Virus record (IMG/VR): IMGVR_UViG_3300042350_003822
Location: 16,967-80,966 of that record
Length of the DNA: 64,000 nucleotides
Reading direction: 5' to 3' (one strand)
Source: a virus
Shown: piece by piece, positions 26,838 to 36,220 of the stretch
How positions within the stretch are numbered: the first letter of the stretch is position 1
How the letters are laid out: the number at the start of each line of letters is the position of its first letter
The notes under the pieces: generated by a model
Seen by the model: only the letters and a program-made list of their open reading frames with translations
What the model was told of the DNA's origin: nothing
Database searches by the model: none
Made by a program: the position numbers and the translations under genes

Positions 26838-29002
26838 TATGCAGACACTCCGATAACCGAAATCTGATCAATTTTAGGAGCAAGATAAGTGTTATCTCCT
26901 AGAAAGACAATCTTAACCTGCATAGCATTAAATTTATCAAACGTTACAAGTGAAGAATTGTAGTAGCGACACACATTGTCATTAGTGATGTTGTTGAAAG
27001 CGGCGTTGTAGTACTTCAATCTATCGACTTTAAATCCTGTTCCAACAACATTGTTATTAGATACAGCTGTCTCGAGTTGAATAGCACTAGAGTTAACTAC
27101 CGAAACTACATCTACAATATAGTCCTCAGGAATCAGAGGGTTGTAGAGTTTAACAACATCACCCGCAGCGAGATAACTCGACGGGTTGACGCCCGCTGCA
27201 ACAAGAGTATTGCTGGTCAGGGTAGTCGTGAATGTTCCAGGAAGAACGTTTGCACTATCTGAATAAAGAGGTAAGCCAAGCTCGTATTCAACATAATCCG
27301 ACTCATCATCTTTTGAGCTGAACCGTTCAGCGTTCTCTTTATATTGAAGAGGAGACCAGGCGCGATCATCAAAGGCATCCGGATCAGCTGAGTTGTGAAC
27401 ACGAGCGTATACCAGGATGTCTGTGTTGGCGGGTCTGTAGGCGGTCATGTAGACACGAACATCTTCTGCGAATCTATTATTAGCAAACGATACCTTAGTG
27501 GTAATGTGCTTGCTTTCCGCATTGTAAGGACCTCCAACTTCTGAATCAATTACAACGCTGTTTGCGTCAGTAGTAGTATATGTGTTCGAGATCAAATTAG
27601 TGATAACAAACATATCTAGCTGGGATTGATCCATAGAAGGAGCAACATAGAGCTCTACGTTCGACGCATTAACCGTCAACGTTGTGTTAGCAACTACCGA
27701 AGGTCTATTGATACGGTTGCCACCCCCATCCAGCGGATCTGACTCAGGTAAGTTCGAGTTATCAATTTCCAGCGAGCGAGATTGAATAAACGCATCATAT
27801 TGATTGATGTTGCGTATGAGACTCTCGTTGAGACCTACCTTAATTTGGTTGTTGTATGTAAACAAGAAAGATGCACCAGACTTATACGCAAAGGTCAATC
27901 TCTTATCAATTACGCCCTTCGAAGGCAACGTAAGATCGGTGTTGAGTTTTATGCGGTCGGCTGAAATGCTATCTACAGAGGATATCTTACAGTTGGCAAG
28001 AGAATCTTCTCCATAGAGAAGATTGTTGTTTGCTTGGAATTTAAATGCTGTGTTGGCAGCATTGGAACCCTTGAGATATAGCTTTCTACGAGTAGAGCTG
28101 TAATAGTGAACCTGGCCAACAGGCGGCTTCATCCAATTGGTGCCTGTATTAGAATGCACAATTGTAGATGTGGTTTCAAGATAGGATGTGTTAACAACGT
28201 TAAGAACTTCCACCACATCTTTGTAGGATGAATTAGACCACAACACCAGCTGGTCGCCGGCAACCACACCTGCAGTATTAAAATCAGCACCACCAGAGGT
28301 TGTAGATCTCAGAGCGGTGGTTCCTGCTGTAAACTGTACGTTACCAGAGGAGTTAGCTACTTGTTGGAATACATATTCGCCTCCAACAAATCTTCCATTT
28401 GTATTGGTAATGGTAAAGAATTCATAGTTGTTGGGGATATAAACTTCTGTAACCGTGTTAGCTACATATTGAGCGCATTTAAGAGCAAACTTAAGATCCG
28501 AGTCAGACTGAGGTCTATACGAACCTGCGTTGGTTGATAGATATAGCTTACCATCTTTAACTAAGTTAGATCCAGGCGAAGCATTGTTGGTTCCAATTAG
28601 CTTGTCCCCCAGTCTGTTAGTCCAAAGCTCGAATGCAGGGTCCTCAAACGTTATGACAATACCATAAAACCGACCGGTCGGAACAATTAGTGGCTTGTTA
28701 AAACCAAAAGTAACAGAGCTAGACGCATCGCTAAATCCTGGAGCAATTTCGTTATATGACTTAATGGCATACACACCCGAAAATACCTTCGAAAGATCGG
28801 GGTCATTCTCAGTGAGCTCACATATACGCACGATGACGCTAGGGTTTGCTTTACCAGTAACACCAGGAACGGTGAACAGAGGCTTAAAGAATAAATCAAC
28901 AGACGTCAGCGTTACCGTACCGCTGTTGTTAACGATATCCGGATCTGCATAAAACGTCTGAATCATGCTAAAATTTGTAATAGTTTCAAATGAGTTATTC
29001 AT
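26837..29002 (-). CDS. Large virion structural protein, baseplate/fiber region
   Basis: A 721-residue beta-rich protein (TVTLTSVDLFFKPL, PTGRFYGIVITFEDPAFELWTNR, VTTKVSFANNRFAEDVRVYMTAYRPANTDILVYARV). Regions with NRFAEDVRVY and DQISVIGVSA recur in proteins next to the DUF4815 gene in T4-like phages. It occupies the place of T4 genes 9-11, so a baseplate-fiber connector is plausible. No motif allows a firmer name. A late-promoter-like GATAAATA lies about 29 bases ahead of the ATG. Confidence 0.6.
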   Translation of the reverse strand: MNNSFETITNFSMIQTFYADPDIVNNSGTVTLTSVDLFFKPLFTVPGVTGKANPSVIVRICELTENDPDLSKVFSGVYAIKSYNEIAPGFSDASSSVTFGFNKPLIVPTGRFYGIVITFEDPAFELWTNRLGDKLIGTNNASPGSNLVKDGKLYLSTNAGSYRPQSDSDLKFALKCAQYVANTVTEVYIPNNYEFFTITNTNGRFVGGEYVFQQVANSSGNVQFTAGTTALRSTTSGGADFNTAGVVAGDQLVLWSNSSYKDVVEVLNVVNTSYLETTSTIVHSNTGTNWMKPPVGQVHYYSSTRRKLYLKGSNAANTAFKFQANNNLLYGEDSLANCKISSVDSISADRIKLNTDLTLPSKGVIDKRLTFAYKSGASFLFTYNNQIKVGLNESLIRNINQYDAFIQSRSLEIDNSNLPESDPLDGGGNRINRPSVVANTTLTVNASNVELYVAPSMDQSQLDMFVITNLISNTYTTTDANSVVIDSEVGGPYNAESKHITTKVSFANNRFAEDVRVYMTAYRPANTDILVYARVHNSADPDAFDDRAWSPLQYKENAERFSSKDDESDYVEYELGLPLYSDSANVLPGTFTTTLTSNTLVAAGVNPSSYLAAGDVVKLYNPLIPEDYIVDVVSVVNSSAIQLETAVSNNNVVGTGFKVDRLKYYNAAFNNITNDNVCRYYNSSLVTFDKFNAMQVKIVFLGDNTYLAPKIDQISVIGVSA

Positions 29003-29030
29003 TAGAATCCTCTGTCTCTGTCTGCTTCGT

Positions 29031-29038
29031 TATTTATC
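29031..29038 (-). promoter_or_regulatory. Late promoter-like box (GATAAATA)
   Basis: Minus-strand GATAAATA in the 46-base gap between the DUF4815-type gene and the 721-residue gene; it would start a late transcript about 20 bases ahead of the ATG at 29002. Confidence 0.45.
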
Positions 29039-29048
29039 GTGTTTTGTA

Positions 29049-32000
29049 TCATACTTCTTTTACATTGTCTTGAGATAGAAAATCACGACCTCCCCCAACA
29101 GTAACACGATCCGTCAGTACCGTTTCTCCTCCTGGGCCTCCAAAAGATGGAATTGCTGCTGGTTGAGGTGGTGCGTTGAACACTCTCTTAATATAGTTCT
29201 TAACCTGAATCACAGAATCTGAGAACGATGAGGCGTCTGTATTAACGACTCTCACAGCCTTACTTGCTACAACCATTTCTGTTGCAGCCGCTGCTTCGGA
29301 GGTAACATCGACCGATTGGATTGCAGGGAAATAATAATAGATGAACTCGAGGTCACCATTGCTATCTGATTGCAGACCTCCACCGAGGATTCTACCAACT
29401 TGCTTACAAGAGGCGCTCTTATCCGTTCCCTCAATGAAGAACTTATGGTCGGTGTTAGGTCTCAGACCAGTCACTCGAATCTCAAATGCTTGCTCGCTAG
29501 CAATCACCCCAGGATCGCTTGGGTTGATACCCGGACTTCCTGGGTTGAAGCCAGAGAAGTTGAAGTTAATAGGAGACATAGCAGGAGCGCCAATGAAGCC
29601 CCACGATCCGCTCCAATAAGACATATCGAAGTTGATTGTAGGAGAAAACCCGTTAACATAATCCTGCTGCGATTCTAGCACATCGGCAGGATAATATAGC
29701 TTGAAGCCATACGTGCCGCTCTTACCTTGACCACCAAACAGACCACCATGCTTCTTGCCCTTATAGACACGAATCATGTAATAGCGGCCAGCGTCTGGGT
29801 TGTGATTCCAGAGCAGTTTAAGCTGATCTTCGTGCCAAACACTTGTTCCCGTAAAGTAGTAACCCTTAGTGTCAAGCGAGCCTGGATGCTCAATGCTTCG
29901 GCCGCCATTCAGTACTCTTAGACCGTTAGAATCAATATCCGGGGTAGTAATAGCCTGAGCATCTGAACCAGAATTTCTGACAACATTTGTAAACGGCCCA
30001 TTTTCTGTTTGGCTCTGGTAAACAATAACACCAATGTTGTTGTCTCTGCTATTGATATAGAACTGAGCCGTACCTGCGGATTCACTGAATGTGTAAAAAT
30101 ATTCATCATAGAAAACACCGCTGTCGGAATTCAGCGTATTCTTCTCGCTCTCAATAACCGAGATAGTTTTCGTCACTGTCGCCGAGGCTGTGTTTTGCTG
30201 TACAACAGGTGTTATAACAATAGTGCCTGTTAATGTATTTGTTATGCCAAGGTCCGGTGCGACCGCATCCGGCTGTACAATAGGACCGTTGGTTGCATCT
30301 GGTTGAGACAGGAACGACTTCTCAATATATGGAAGGGAAACATTTGTGCCTCCGCTAACAGGTGAAAGCGGTAAATTAATTTCTTCCACTTTTGGTGAAA
30401 GGAATCCATCAACAATAGCTGCATTATATTGTGGGTTTGATGTCTCAGCATAGCTGTAATTATTGAAGCCATCAACGAAGAAGCCAAATTTGAATCTATC
30501 AATATTAGAGTTGGCAGAGCTTGGAATAACTTTCTTTTGGGTTTGAGCCTCAACAAGAGTGTAGGCTACATAACGTTCAAGAGTCTGTATTCTTCTATCC
30601 AATGCACCAATATCAACCATGGTATAACCACGAGGCTGTTCGATGGTGCGCTGTGCATCGTTGAATGGAGCTTCTACACGATATGCAAGCATTCTACGAT
30701 TGCTATATGTTTCATTAGCGATCTTGTTGTTGAAGAAAGCTACTGTGCCGGCTGACAGTCTCTTAGGATGAGAAGGATAGGGAGCAATTTGCAAAAGATT
30801 GATTGTCATTGCGTCTGAAGGCGCAGCTGGTGCATCGGCAGACCCAGGGGTGCCCTTCATGATGCTAAAGTTACCTTGCTCATCAATGATCACACGATCG
30901 GTGCGGCCGAGATAGTATTCAACAATACCTGTCAGGTTTGAGTCAGGAGCAGGGAACTTCTTATCTGTTGTTCCAAACTTATCCGCTGTTGCCTTTTCCT
31001 CTGGGTTGATAGGAGCAGAGGCCACGGACGCGAGTACCACGGGCGTTGCGTTAGCTACAGAGACAGGGCGGAAGTCGAACTGATCACGCAGATCGTAGTA
31101 TTCCCCCTTTGTACCATACACTTCAGGGATTTCCATTGTGTTAATAGTAGAAGATGATGAAGCTAGAGCAAGAGTATCATTAATTTGATATGAACCGGCG
31201 GAACCAGGAGCCTTTAGTCCTTCACCAGAGCTGGTGAAGTGATCAAACTTGACCAAAAGGAAGTTAGATGTGGTGATGGCTGTGTTAGCGTCCGTCTTTC
31301 TATAGAGATAAGACATATCATAGAAGTTTTCGTTCTGATTGTGGTCAATGTAGTATTCATTTGTTATATCTTGAACACCAGCCTCTGTCGGCGTGAATGA
31401 AGCGTTAGAAGCAAGGAACACACCCTTAAGATGGAAGATATCAGGAACACCAAGAGCCCATGGTCCAGTATTCGTCGTAGCGTTGTTGGAAAGCTGTAGA
31501 CGGATGAATTTGTCGCGGTTAACTGTCTTTACTATCGGTGTTGTTCCTGACGAACGAACGTTGTATGCAATAGAGACCTTCGTGGCAACATTAACTGATG
31601 AACCCAGGTTGACTACTAGATTGTTTGCGTTGGCGTCAACATTGGCTGATCTTCCAGCTCTGAGAGAGATTGGAACATACTGAGGGAAATACATTACTGT
31701 ATTGCCGTTAGTAACCGCCGATGATGGATTAGCTGTTGTTGTCATAATTGTGGTATTGACAACAGTTGCAATCTGAACAATTGTTGAGTGCGAAGCGTTT
31801 GCAATCTTAACGAAGTCACCCGCTTCGAAAACTGAAGTGAAAGACGTGCTCGAACCACCGGTAATGGTAGTGCTACCAGCAGTACAGTTTACCGTACCAG
31901 CTGCATTCGCCGCAAACTGAACATTGGCCATAGGAGCGACAATCAGATCTTGCTCCTGAGCTGGTGACAGAGTGGCCCCAGCTGTATATGGGAACGTTTC

Positions 32001-34142
32001 ATTGCCTGTCGCAGCAACTGTAATAGTACCACCAGTCGTAACTTCGAAGCTATTGGCTGTGTCGATCGTTCTGTACACATATGAGAAAGTGTTACCAGTC
32101 TTAACAGCAGGTCGGCCGGCATAATAAAGAAGTGACGATAGATTGCTATCCTTTAACACAGCCTTGCCATCTTCGAGTACTGCATCGCAAACACCCTTAT
32201 ACGCCCCATCATAGTAAACAGACTTGATAAGAGAGAAGTTGCGGGCTGTTGCGAGCTGAATGTCGAACAGATACAATCTGTATACACACGATGAAGTACC
32301 AGGAACGCCCGACTCGACTACCAGGGAACGGATGCGAGCTGTTCCGAGCGATGTTCCCAGACTTGTTGGGCTGCTTGTCGAAGGCACGCCACCCGCAAGT
32401 CCACCTGAGATAAAATCTCGTGGGTTAGGATAAAGAATTACCTGATCACCGGTGTTAAACTTAAACAGACCCCCAAGCTCATTTACGCGGATGTAATTAC
32501 CATAGTTTAGTGAGATGTTGGCATTATTGGCAACGAAAGTATCTATGCCCTTGCTAACATCAGCTGTGAAAGATCTAACAGTTTCCAGACGTGTACCATT
32601 GAGATATGCTACGCCCGGATCAATGCTAACGCGGAATGTGGTAGCTTCCGTAGCTAGAGAAGAGGCATTAATAGTGTTGAGAATGAATGGATCGATAACA
32701 TAATTGCCCGATTCTTCTCTTGTTCTTCTCGCTAACTCTTTGCCAAGAATGTTGTATTGAGTCTGTTGGACCTGCTTGTATGGGTTGCCTTCAGAAAATT
32801 CGACAATCGAGAAGAAATCTGAGTTAGCATCTGCCTGCGCTTTAGTTTTTACGACAAGCGTTGGTGTGAGCTTTAGACGATTAGCGCCCGGAGCTGTTGC
32901 GTTAGGCTCCCCAGTAGCGTTATCAAGAAGCGAAGGATCCTGGTTTGAATTCAGAATATACTCGGTGGTATCAAAACCTACAGCCTTGTTGAAGTTATTA
33001 TTCGTATACTTCTCTACAAGTACCATGTGCTCGTTGACACGGGTAAAGTAACCTTTTTGATAGATCACACCCTTACCAACAGTGACACCATATCCTGCCC
33101 CTACGGGATCGAACGATGTATTAGCAATCCTTACCTGAGTCAAGAATGATTGAGCTGCAAGACTTGCAGCATTGATCTGATTGGTTGTAGCTCCTACCGA
33201 CTGAACTGACACGGTTGGGAGTACATAATATCCCGAACCTTTTTGAGTCACTGTCAGTGAGCTGATCTCACCATTGATAGTGCCCGTTCTCATAGTAACA
33301 GCTGCACCAGAACCGACAATACCAACGATTTTAACCATATCGGATGGGTTTGTGTTTAGACTCTGTACATTTGTATTAACAGCGAGAGTCCACTTTTGAT
33401 TGTTAGCAGCCTTAAGATCTACGGGCTTAGGTTTAATACGAAGAACCACAGCTTGTGTATTAGAAGTAGTGTCGACGGCCACAATCTGAACATTGGCGGT
33501 GCCGTCTGTCAGGTAGTCTTGAGCATAGAAGTTATTAGCAAAGGTAGTACCACCGCTTGAGTTTTGAACAGCAATAGCACTCAGAACAACAATCGAATCA
33601 GCGTTCGAGAAGCCGGCTGAGTCGTTAGTGGAGATGATCTTTTCAATGGGGTTAGAAGGCTTATATACAGTCAGTACATCGTTAGCAATAAACTGCTGAC
33701 GTTCAGTTCTGACAGTTGCGACATTAGCGTAGCCAGAATTGACATACTTGACATAAACGGTCTTAAGGTCCGGTGATCTCGACTCGAATCCATCTACTGC
33801 AGTTTGAATAGAAGCCACAAGAGGAGATACGTTCGCGGTATCCTTCACGTAATAACCAATAAGCTGGTTAACGTTAACAGGTGCACCGTCTGTTTGGTTA
33901 TCCAGGAGCTTAACATACTGTAGGGCTGACTGGAACGTAATGTCGCAACCATCAACTACAGTACCACGCTTGAACACGTGATCGCCAAAGCGCTCAATTT
34001 GCTTTTGAAGAATAGTCTGGAACTGATTAAGCTCGCGAGCCTGCACAGCCACACCAGGGCGGAACAGAATCTTGTAGTAATCTTTGTTCTCATCAAAATC
34101 GTCAAAATATGGAGAGACGCTTAGATCGGTCTGAATAGGCAT
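29049..34142 (-). CDS. DUF4815-type giant baseplate/tail protein
   Basis: A 1697-residue protein. Its N-terminus (LSVSPYFDDFDENKDYYKILFRPGVAVQARELNQ) is the hallmark of DUF4815 structural proteins of T4-like and related phages. Later segments with GGGLQSDSNGDLEFIYYYFP and ITGLRPNTDHKFFIEGTD suggest Ig-like modules near the C-terminus. By position it takes the place of T4 genes 9 and 10, where fiber sockets and the short-fiber network attach. Its start lies five bases after gp8 with GGAG inside gp8. Likely a wedge-peripheral protein linking baseplate and fibers. Confidence 0.72.
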   Translation of the reverse strand: MPIQTDLSVSPYFDDFDENKDYYKILFRPGVAVQARELNQFQTILQKQIERFGDHVFKRGTVVDGCDITFQSALQYVKLLDNQTDGAPVNVNQLIGYYVKDTANVSPLVASIQTAVDGFESRSPDLKTVYVKYVNSGYANVATVRTERQQFIANDVLTVYKPSNPIEKIISTNDSAGFSNADSIVVLSAIAVQNSSGGTTFANNFYAQDYLTDGTANVQIVAVDTTSNTQAVVLRIKPKPVDLKAANNQKWTLAVNTNVQSLNTNPSDMVKIVGIVGSGAAVTMRTGTINGEISSLTVTQKGSGYYVLPTVSVQSVGATTNQINAASLAAQSFLTQVRIANTSFDPVGAGYGVTVGKGVIYQKGYFTRVNEHMVLVEKYTNNNFNKAVGFDTTEYILNSNQDPSLLDNATGEPNATAPGANRLKLTPTLVVKTKAQADANSDFFSIVEFSEGNPYKQVQQTQYNILGKELARRTREESGNYVIDPFILNTINASSLATEATTFRVSIDPGVAYLNGTRLETVRSFTADVSKGIDTFVANNANISLNYGNYIRVNELGGLFKFNTGDQVILYPNPRDFISGGLAGGVPSTSSPTSLGTSLGTARIRSLVVESGVPGTSSCVYRLYLFDIQLATARNFSLIKSVYYDGAYKGVCDAVLEDGKAVLKDSNLSSLLYYAGRPAVKTGNTFSYVYRTIDTANSFEVTTGGTITVAATGNETFPYTAGATLSPAQEQDLIVAPMANVQFAANAAGTVNCTAGSTTITGGSSTSFTSVFEAGDFVKIANASHSTIVQIATVVNTTIMTTTANPSSAVTNGNTVMYFPQYVPISLRAGRSANVDANANNLVVNLGSSVNVATKVSIAYNVRSSGTTPIVKTVNRDKFIRLQLSNNATTNTGPWALGVPDIFHLKGVFLASNASFTPTEAGVQDITNEYYIDHNQNENFYDMSYLYRKTDANTAITTSNFLLVKFDHFTSSGEGLKAPGSAGSYQINDTLALASSSSTINTMEIPEVYGTKGEYYDLRDQFDFRPVSVANATPVVLASVASAPINPEEKATADKFGTTDKKFPAPDSNLTGIVEYYLGRTDRVIIDEQGNFSIMKGTPGSADAPAAPSDAMTINLLQIAPYPSHPKRLSAGTVAFFNNKIANETYSNRRMLAYRVEAPFNDAQRTIEQPRGYTMVDIGALDRRIQTLERYVAYTLVEAQTQKKVIPSSANSNIDRFKFGFFVDGFNNYSYAETSNPQYNAAIVDGFLSPKVEEINLPLSPVSGGTNVSLPYIEKSFLSQPDATNGPIVQPDAVAPDLGITNTLTGTIVITPVVQQNTASATVTKTISVIESEKNTLNSDSGVFYDEYFYTFSESAGTAQFYINSRDNNIGVIVYQSQTENGPFTNVVRNSGSDAQAITTPDIDSNGLRVLNGGRSIEHPGSLDTKGYYFTGTSVWHEDQLKLLWNHNPDAGRYYMIRVYKGKKHGGLFGGQGKSGTYGFKLYYPADVLESQQDYVNGFSPTINFDMSYWSGSWGFIGAPAMSPINFNFSGFNPGSPGINPSDPGVIASEQAFEIRVTGLRPNTDHKFFIEGTDKSASCKQVGRILGGGLQSDSNGDLEFIYYYFPAIQSVDVTSEAAAATEMVVASKAVRVVNTDASSFSDSVIQVKNYIKRVFNAPPQPAAIPSFGGPGGETVLTDRVTVGGGRDFLSQDNVKEV

Positions 34143-34147
34143 TTAAC

Positions 34148-36211
34148 TTAGAACTCCAGAATCAATTTGATAGTTTCAGTCTGAGAATTTGATCTCGCAA
34201 TTGGCGGAAGGTTCTCAATGTATACAACCTCCCCGCTACCCGGTACAAGCTCACCCTCGTATTTAGCTGTAACAGTAAACTGGGCATCACTACTGGCGCC
34301 GGTTGATACACCAGCAGCTGCTCCTGTCTGCCAAGTGTTCTGAACATTCGTCACGTACAGGTAATCAAGAGCTCCGTCCTCGATAGCTGCATAAACTTTA
34401 GCTGATGGAGTATCGTACGGGGCAACAGCGGAGTCTTGAGTAACAGTTTCATCAGGAGTGAATGTACCATCATCGATAGTTCCAGCAAACTTAGTTAGCT
34501 GCGAGAATGTCGAATAGTTATTCGTTACTCTTACATCCGGAGTAGCTCCCCCCCGACTAATTTTGATAGTATCGGCTACGGTTGTACAAAACGATTCTTC
34601 TCCAACAAATCTCATACTCTGAGAGACAGTGGACACGTTTACATTAGCGAGATAAATTACACCAGCCGAGTTGGCACTAATGATTCCATAAGAAAACGCA
34701 TTCACAAGGGAGATATTACAAGATACAGATGTAAAACTAGCGTTTACATCTAGTGTAATGTGAGTGTTACTAACAATAGACAAGACGTTGCCATATACAT
34801 TATTAAGACCATCTGAAACAAGCAGTCGATCACCAATAGCTATACTGTCTTGAAAAAGAGTGCTGACACCCTTAATTGTCGAGTTGGTAAATGTATTAGC
34901 CGTTCCTTGCAAACGAACGCTCGTGTATTGGGACACGTGCTCGTTAGGAAGGAAGGCTCCTATTGTATTACCTGCAGAATATTTAATCTCTACGTTAGCA
35001 AACAGAGGATTTTTTAGAAGACCAACTTGTCTATAGTCATTCTCTGTTCTTAGCTCACCGCCAGGCGCTACGCCTTCATTTTCGACAAACTTAACTGCGA
35101 CGCCAGCATAGTTTGCTCCTAGCTCTGAGAAGCAGTTAGCTCCATGACCATTAGGGGGAGACATAATAGCTCTAAGAGAAGCACTAGCAGTTACCCCGAC
35201 TGTACTGGCCGGTCTTACCACCACAGTAGCAGACTTATATCCCGAACCAGGATCTAGTACCTCAACCTTGGTGATTGTGTTGCTCGACGCCCCCGTGATA
35301 ATAGCTCTTGCGATACAGTTTGTGAACTTGGATCCGCCAGTGTCAAATACGTCGACAAACGGATATACTTCAAATGTATCGTTTACCTCAATTGCTCCAT
35401 CAAACGGATCCTTAAGAACAGCAATCTTTTGGGCACCAACAACGTATCCTGTAATGACTCTATACTCGTCTTTTGCGTTACCAGATGTTATTCTGATAAG
35501 ACAGTTTGTATAAAAGTCTGGAACAGTACTCGCAGTGGAACCCAAGGCATATCGGTATTCATCACCCAATACTCGTATGTCTTCTGCTTTTTCAAAGTAA
35601 CCCACAAGATAGTTTGCATAACCAACGCCCCCATCTTCAACCTTAATCACTTCAATTGATCCAGGGGTGGCGTTAGCAGTAGCGGATGTGTTACTTGCAA
35701 CAGGCATATACTCCGTTGTTGCAAATTTACTCATAAGGGTATTATTGGCGGAGTACATGTACTTCCAAAGATAGCCATCCGACGTCTCAAATGTATCGTT
35801 GTCTGTTCCTGAAGGCTCAACAGTAGATGCAGTGCCGTAGTCGTTGAATAGACATTTATATACGTGATATTGAGCCCCCGCATTCACGGTTGCGTAGAAT
35901 TGCTTTGTATACAGTACAGGATCAATATCATCATACATTGCGTATGTGGTACCAGCCGTCCAATCATATCTTGGAATCATTGGCTTGATGTCTGTATTAC
36001 CAACTCTCTTACCAAACAGCATATCATTATAGATGTTGATATAGTTGTTTACTACAGTATCATTAGGCGCCGGGATAGTTGTATCCCCACCGCTGTATTG
36101 TGTATGCTTTGCCGCAAAGACATAATAAGCTGAGCCAACAGAGACCTGATCGACAAAGTCGAGTGCCGTAGCTACGTTAAGTCTTTTGGATACGATTTGT
36201 GTAGTGCTCAT
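34148..36211 (-). CDS. 8: Baseplate wedge protein gp8
   Basis: A 687-residue protein, about twice the length of T4 gp8 (334). The N-terminal part has the gp8 landmarks: YYVFAAKHTQY, MIPRYDWTAGTTYAMYDD, YHVYKCLFNDYG, PSGTDNDTFETSDGYLWKYMY. The last 25 residues (VYIENLPPIARSNSQTETIKLILEF) align well with the T4 gp8 end (IYMENRPPIIMAMDQTEEINILF). The extra ~350 residues in the middle are repeated beta modules with GSGYKSATVVV elements. gp8 joins gp6 and gp7 in the wedge. No clear Shine-Dalgarno precedes the start; coupling to gp7 is likely. Confidence 0.85.
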   Translation of the reverse strand: MSTTQIVSKRLNVATALDFVDQVSVGSAYYVFAAKHTQYSGGDTTIPAPNDTVVNNYINIYNDMLFGKRVGNTDIKPMIPRYDWTAGTTYAMYDDIDPVLYTKQFYATVNAGAQYHVYKCLFNDYGTASTVEPSGTDNDTFETSDGYLWKYMYSANNTLMSKFATTEYMPVASNTSATANATPGSIEVIKVEDGGVGYANYLVGYFEKAEDIRVLGDEYRYALGSTASTVPDFYTNCLIRITSGNAKDEYRVITGYVVGAQKIAVLKDPFDGAIEVNDTFEVYPFVDVFDTGGSKFTNCIARAIITGASSNTITKVEVLDPGSGYKSATVVVRPASTVGVTASASLRAIMSPPNGHGANCFSELGANYAGVAVKFVENEGVAPGGELRTENDYRQVGLLKNPLFANVEIKYSAGNTIGAFLPNEHVSQYTSVRLQGTANTFTNSTIKGVSTLFQDSIAIGDRLLVSDGLNNVYGNVLSIVSNTHITLDVNASFTSVSCNISLVNAFSYGIISANSAGVIYLANVNVSTVSQSMRFVGEESFCTTVADTIKISRGGATPDVRVTNNYSTFSQLTKFAGTIDDGTFTPDETVTQDSAVAPYDTPSAKVYAAIEDGALDYLYVTNVQNTWQTGAAAGVSTGASSDAQFTVTAKYEGELVPGSGEVVYIENLPPIARSNSQTETIKLILEF

Positions 36212-36220
36212 AGGATATAT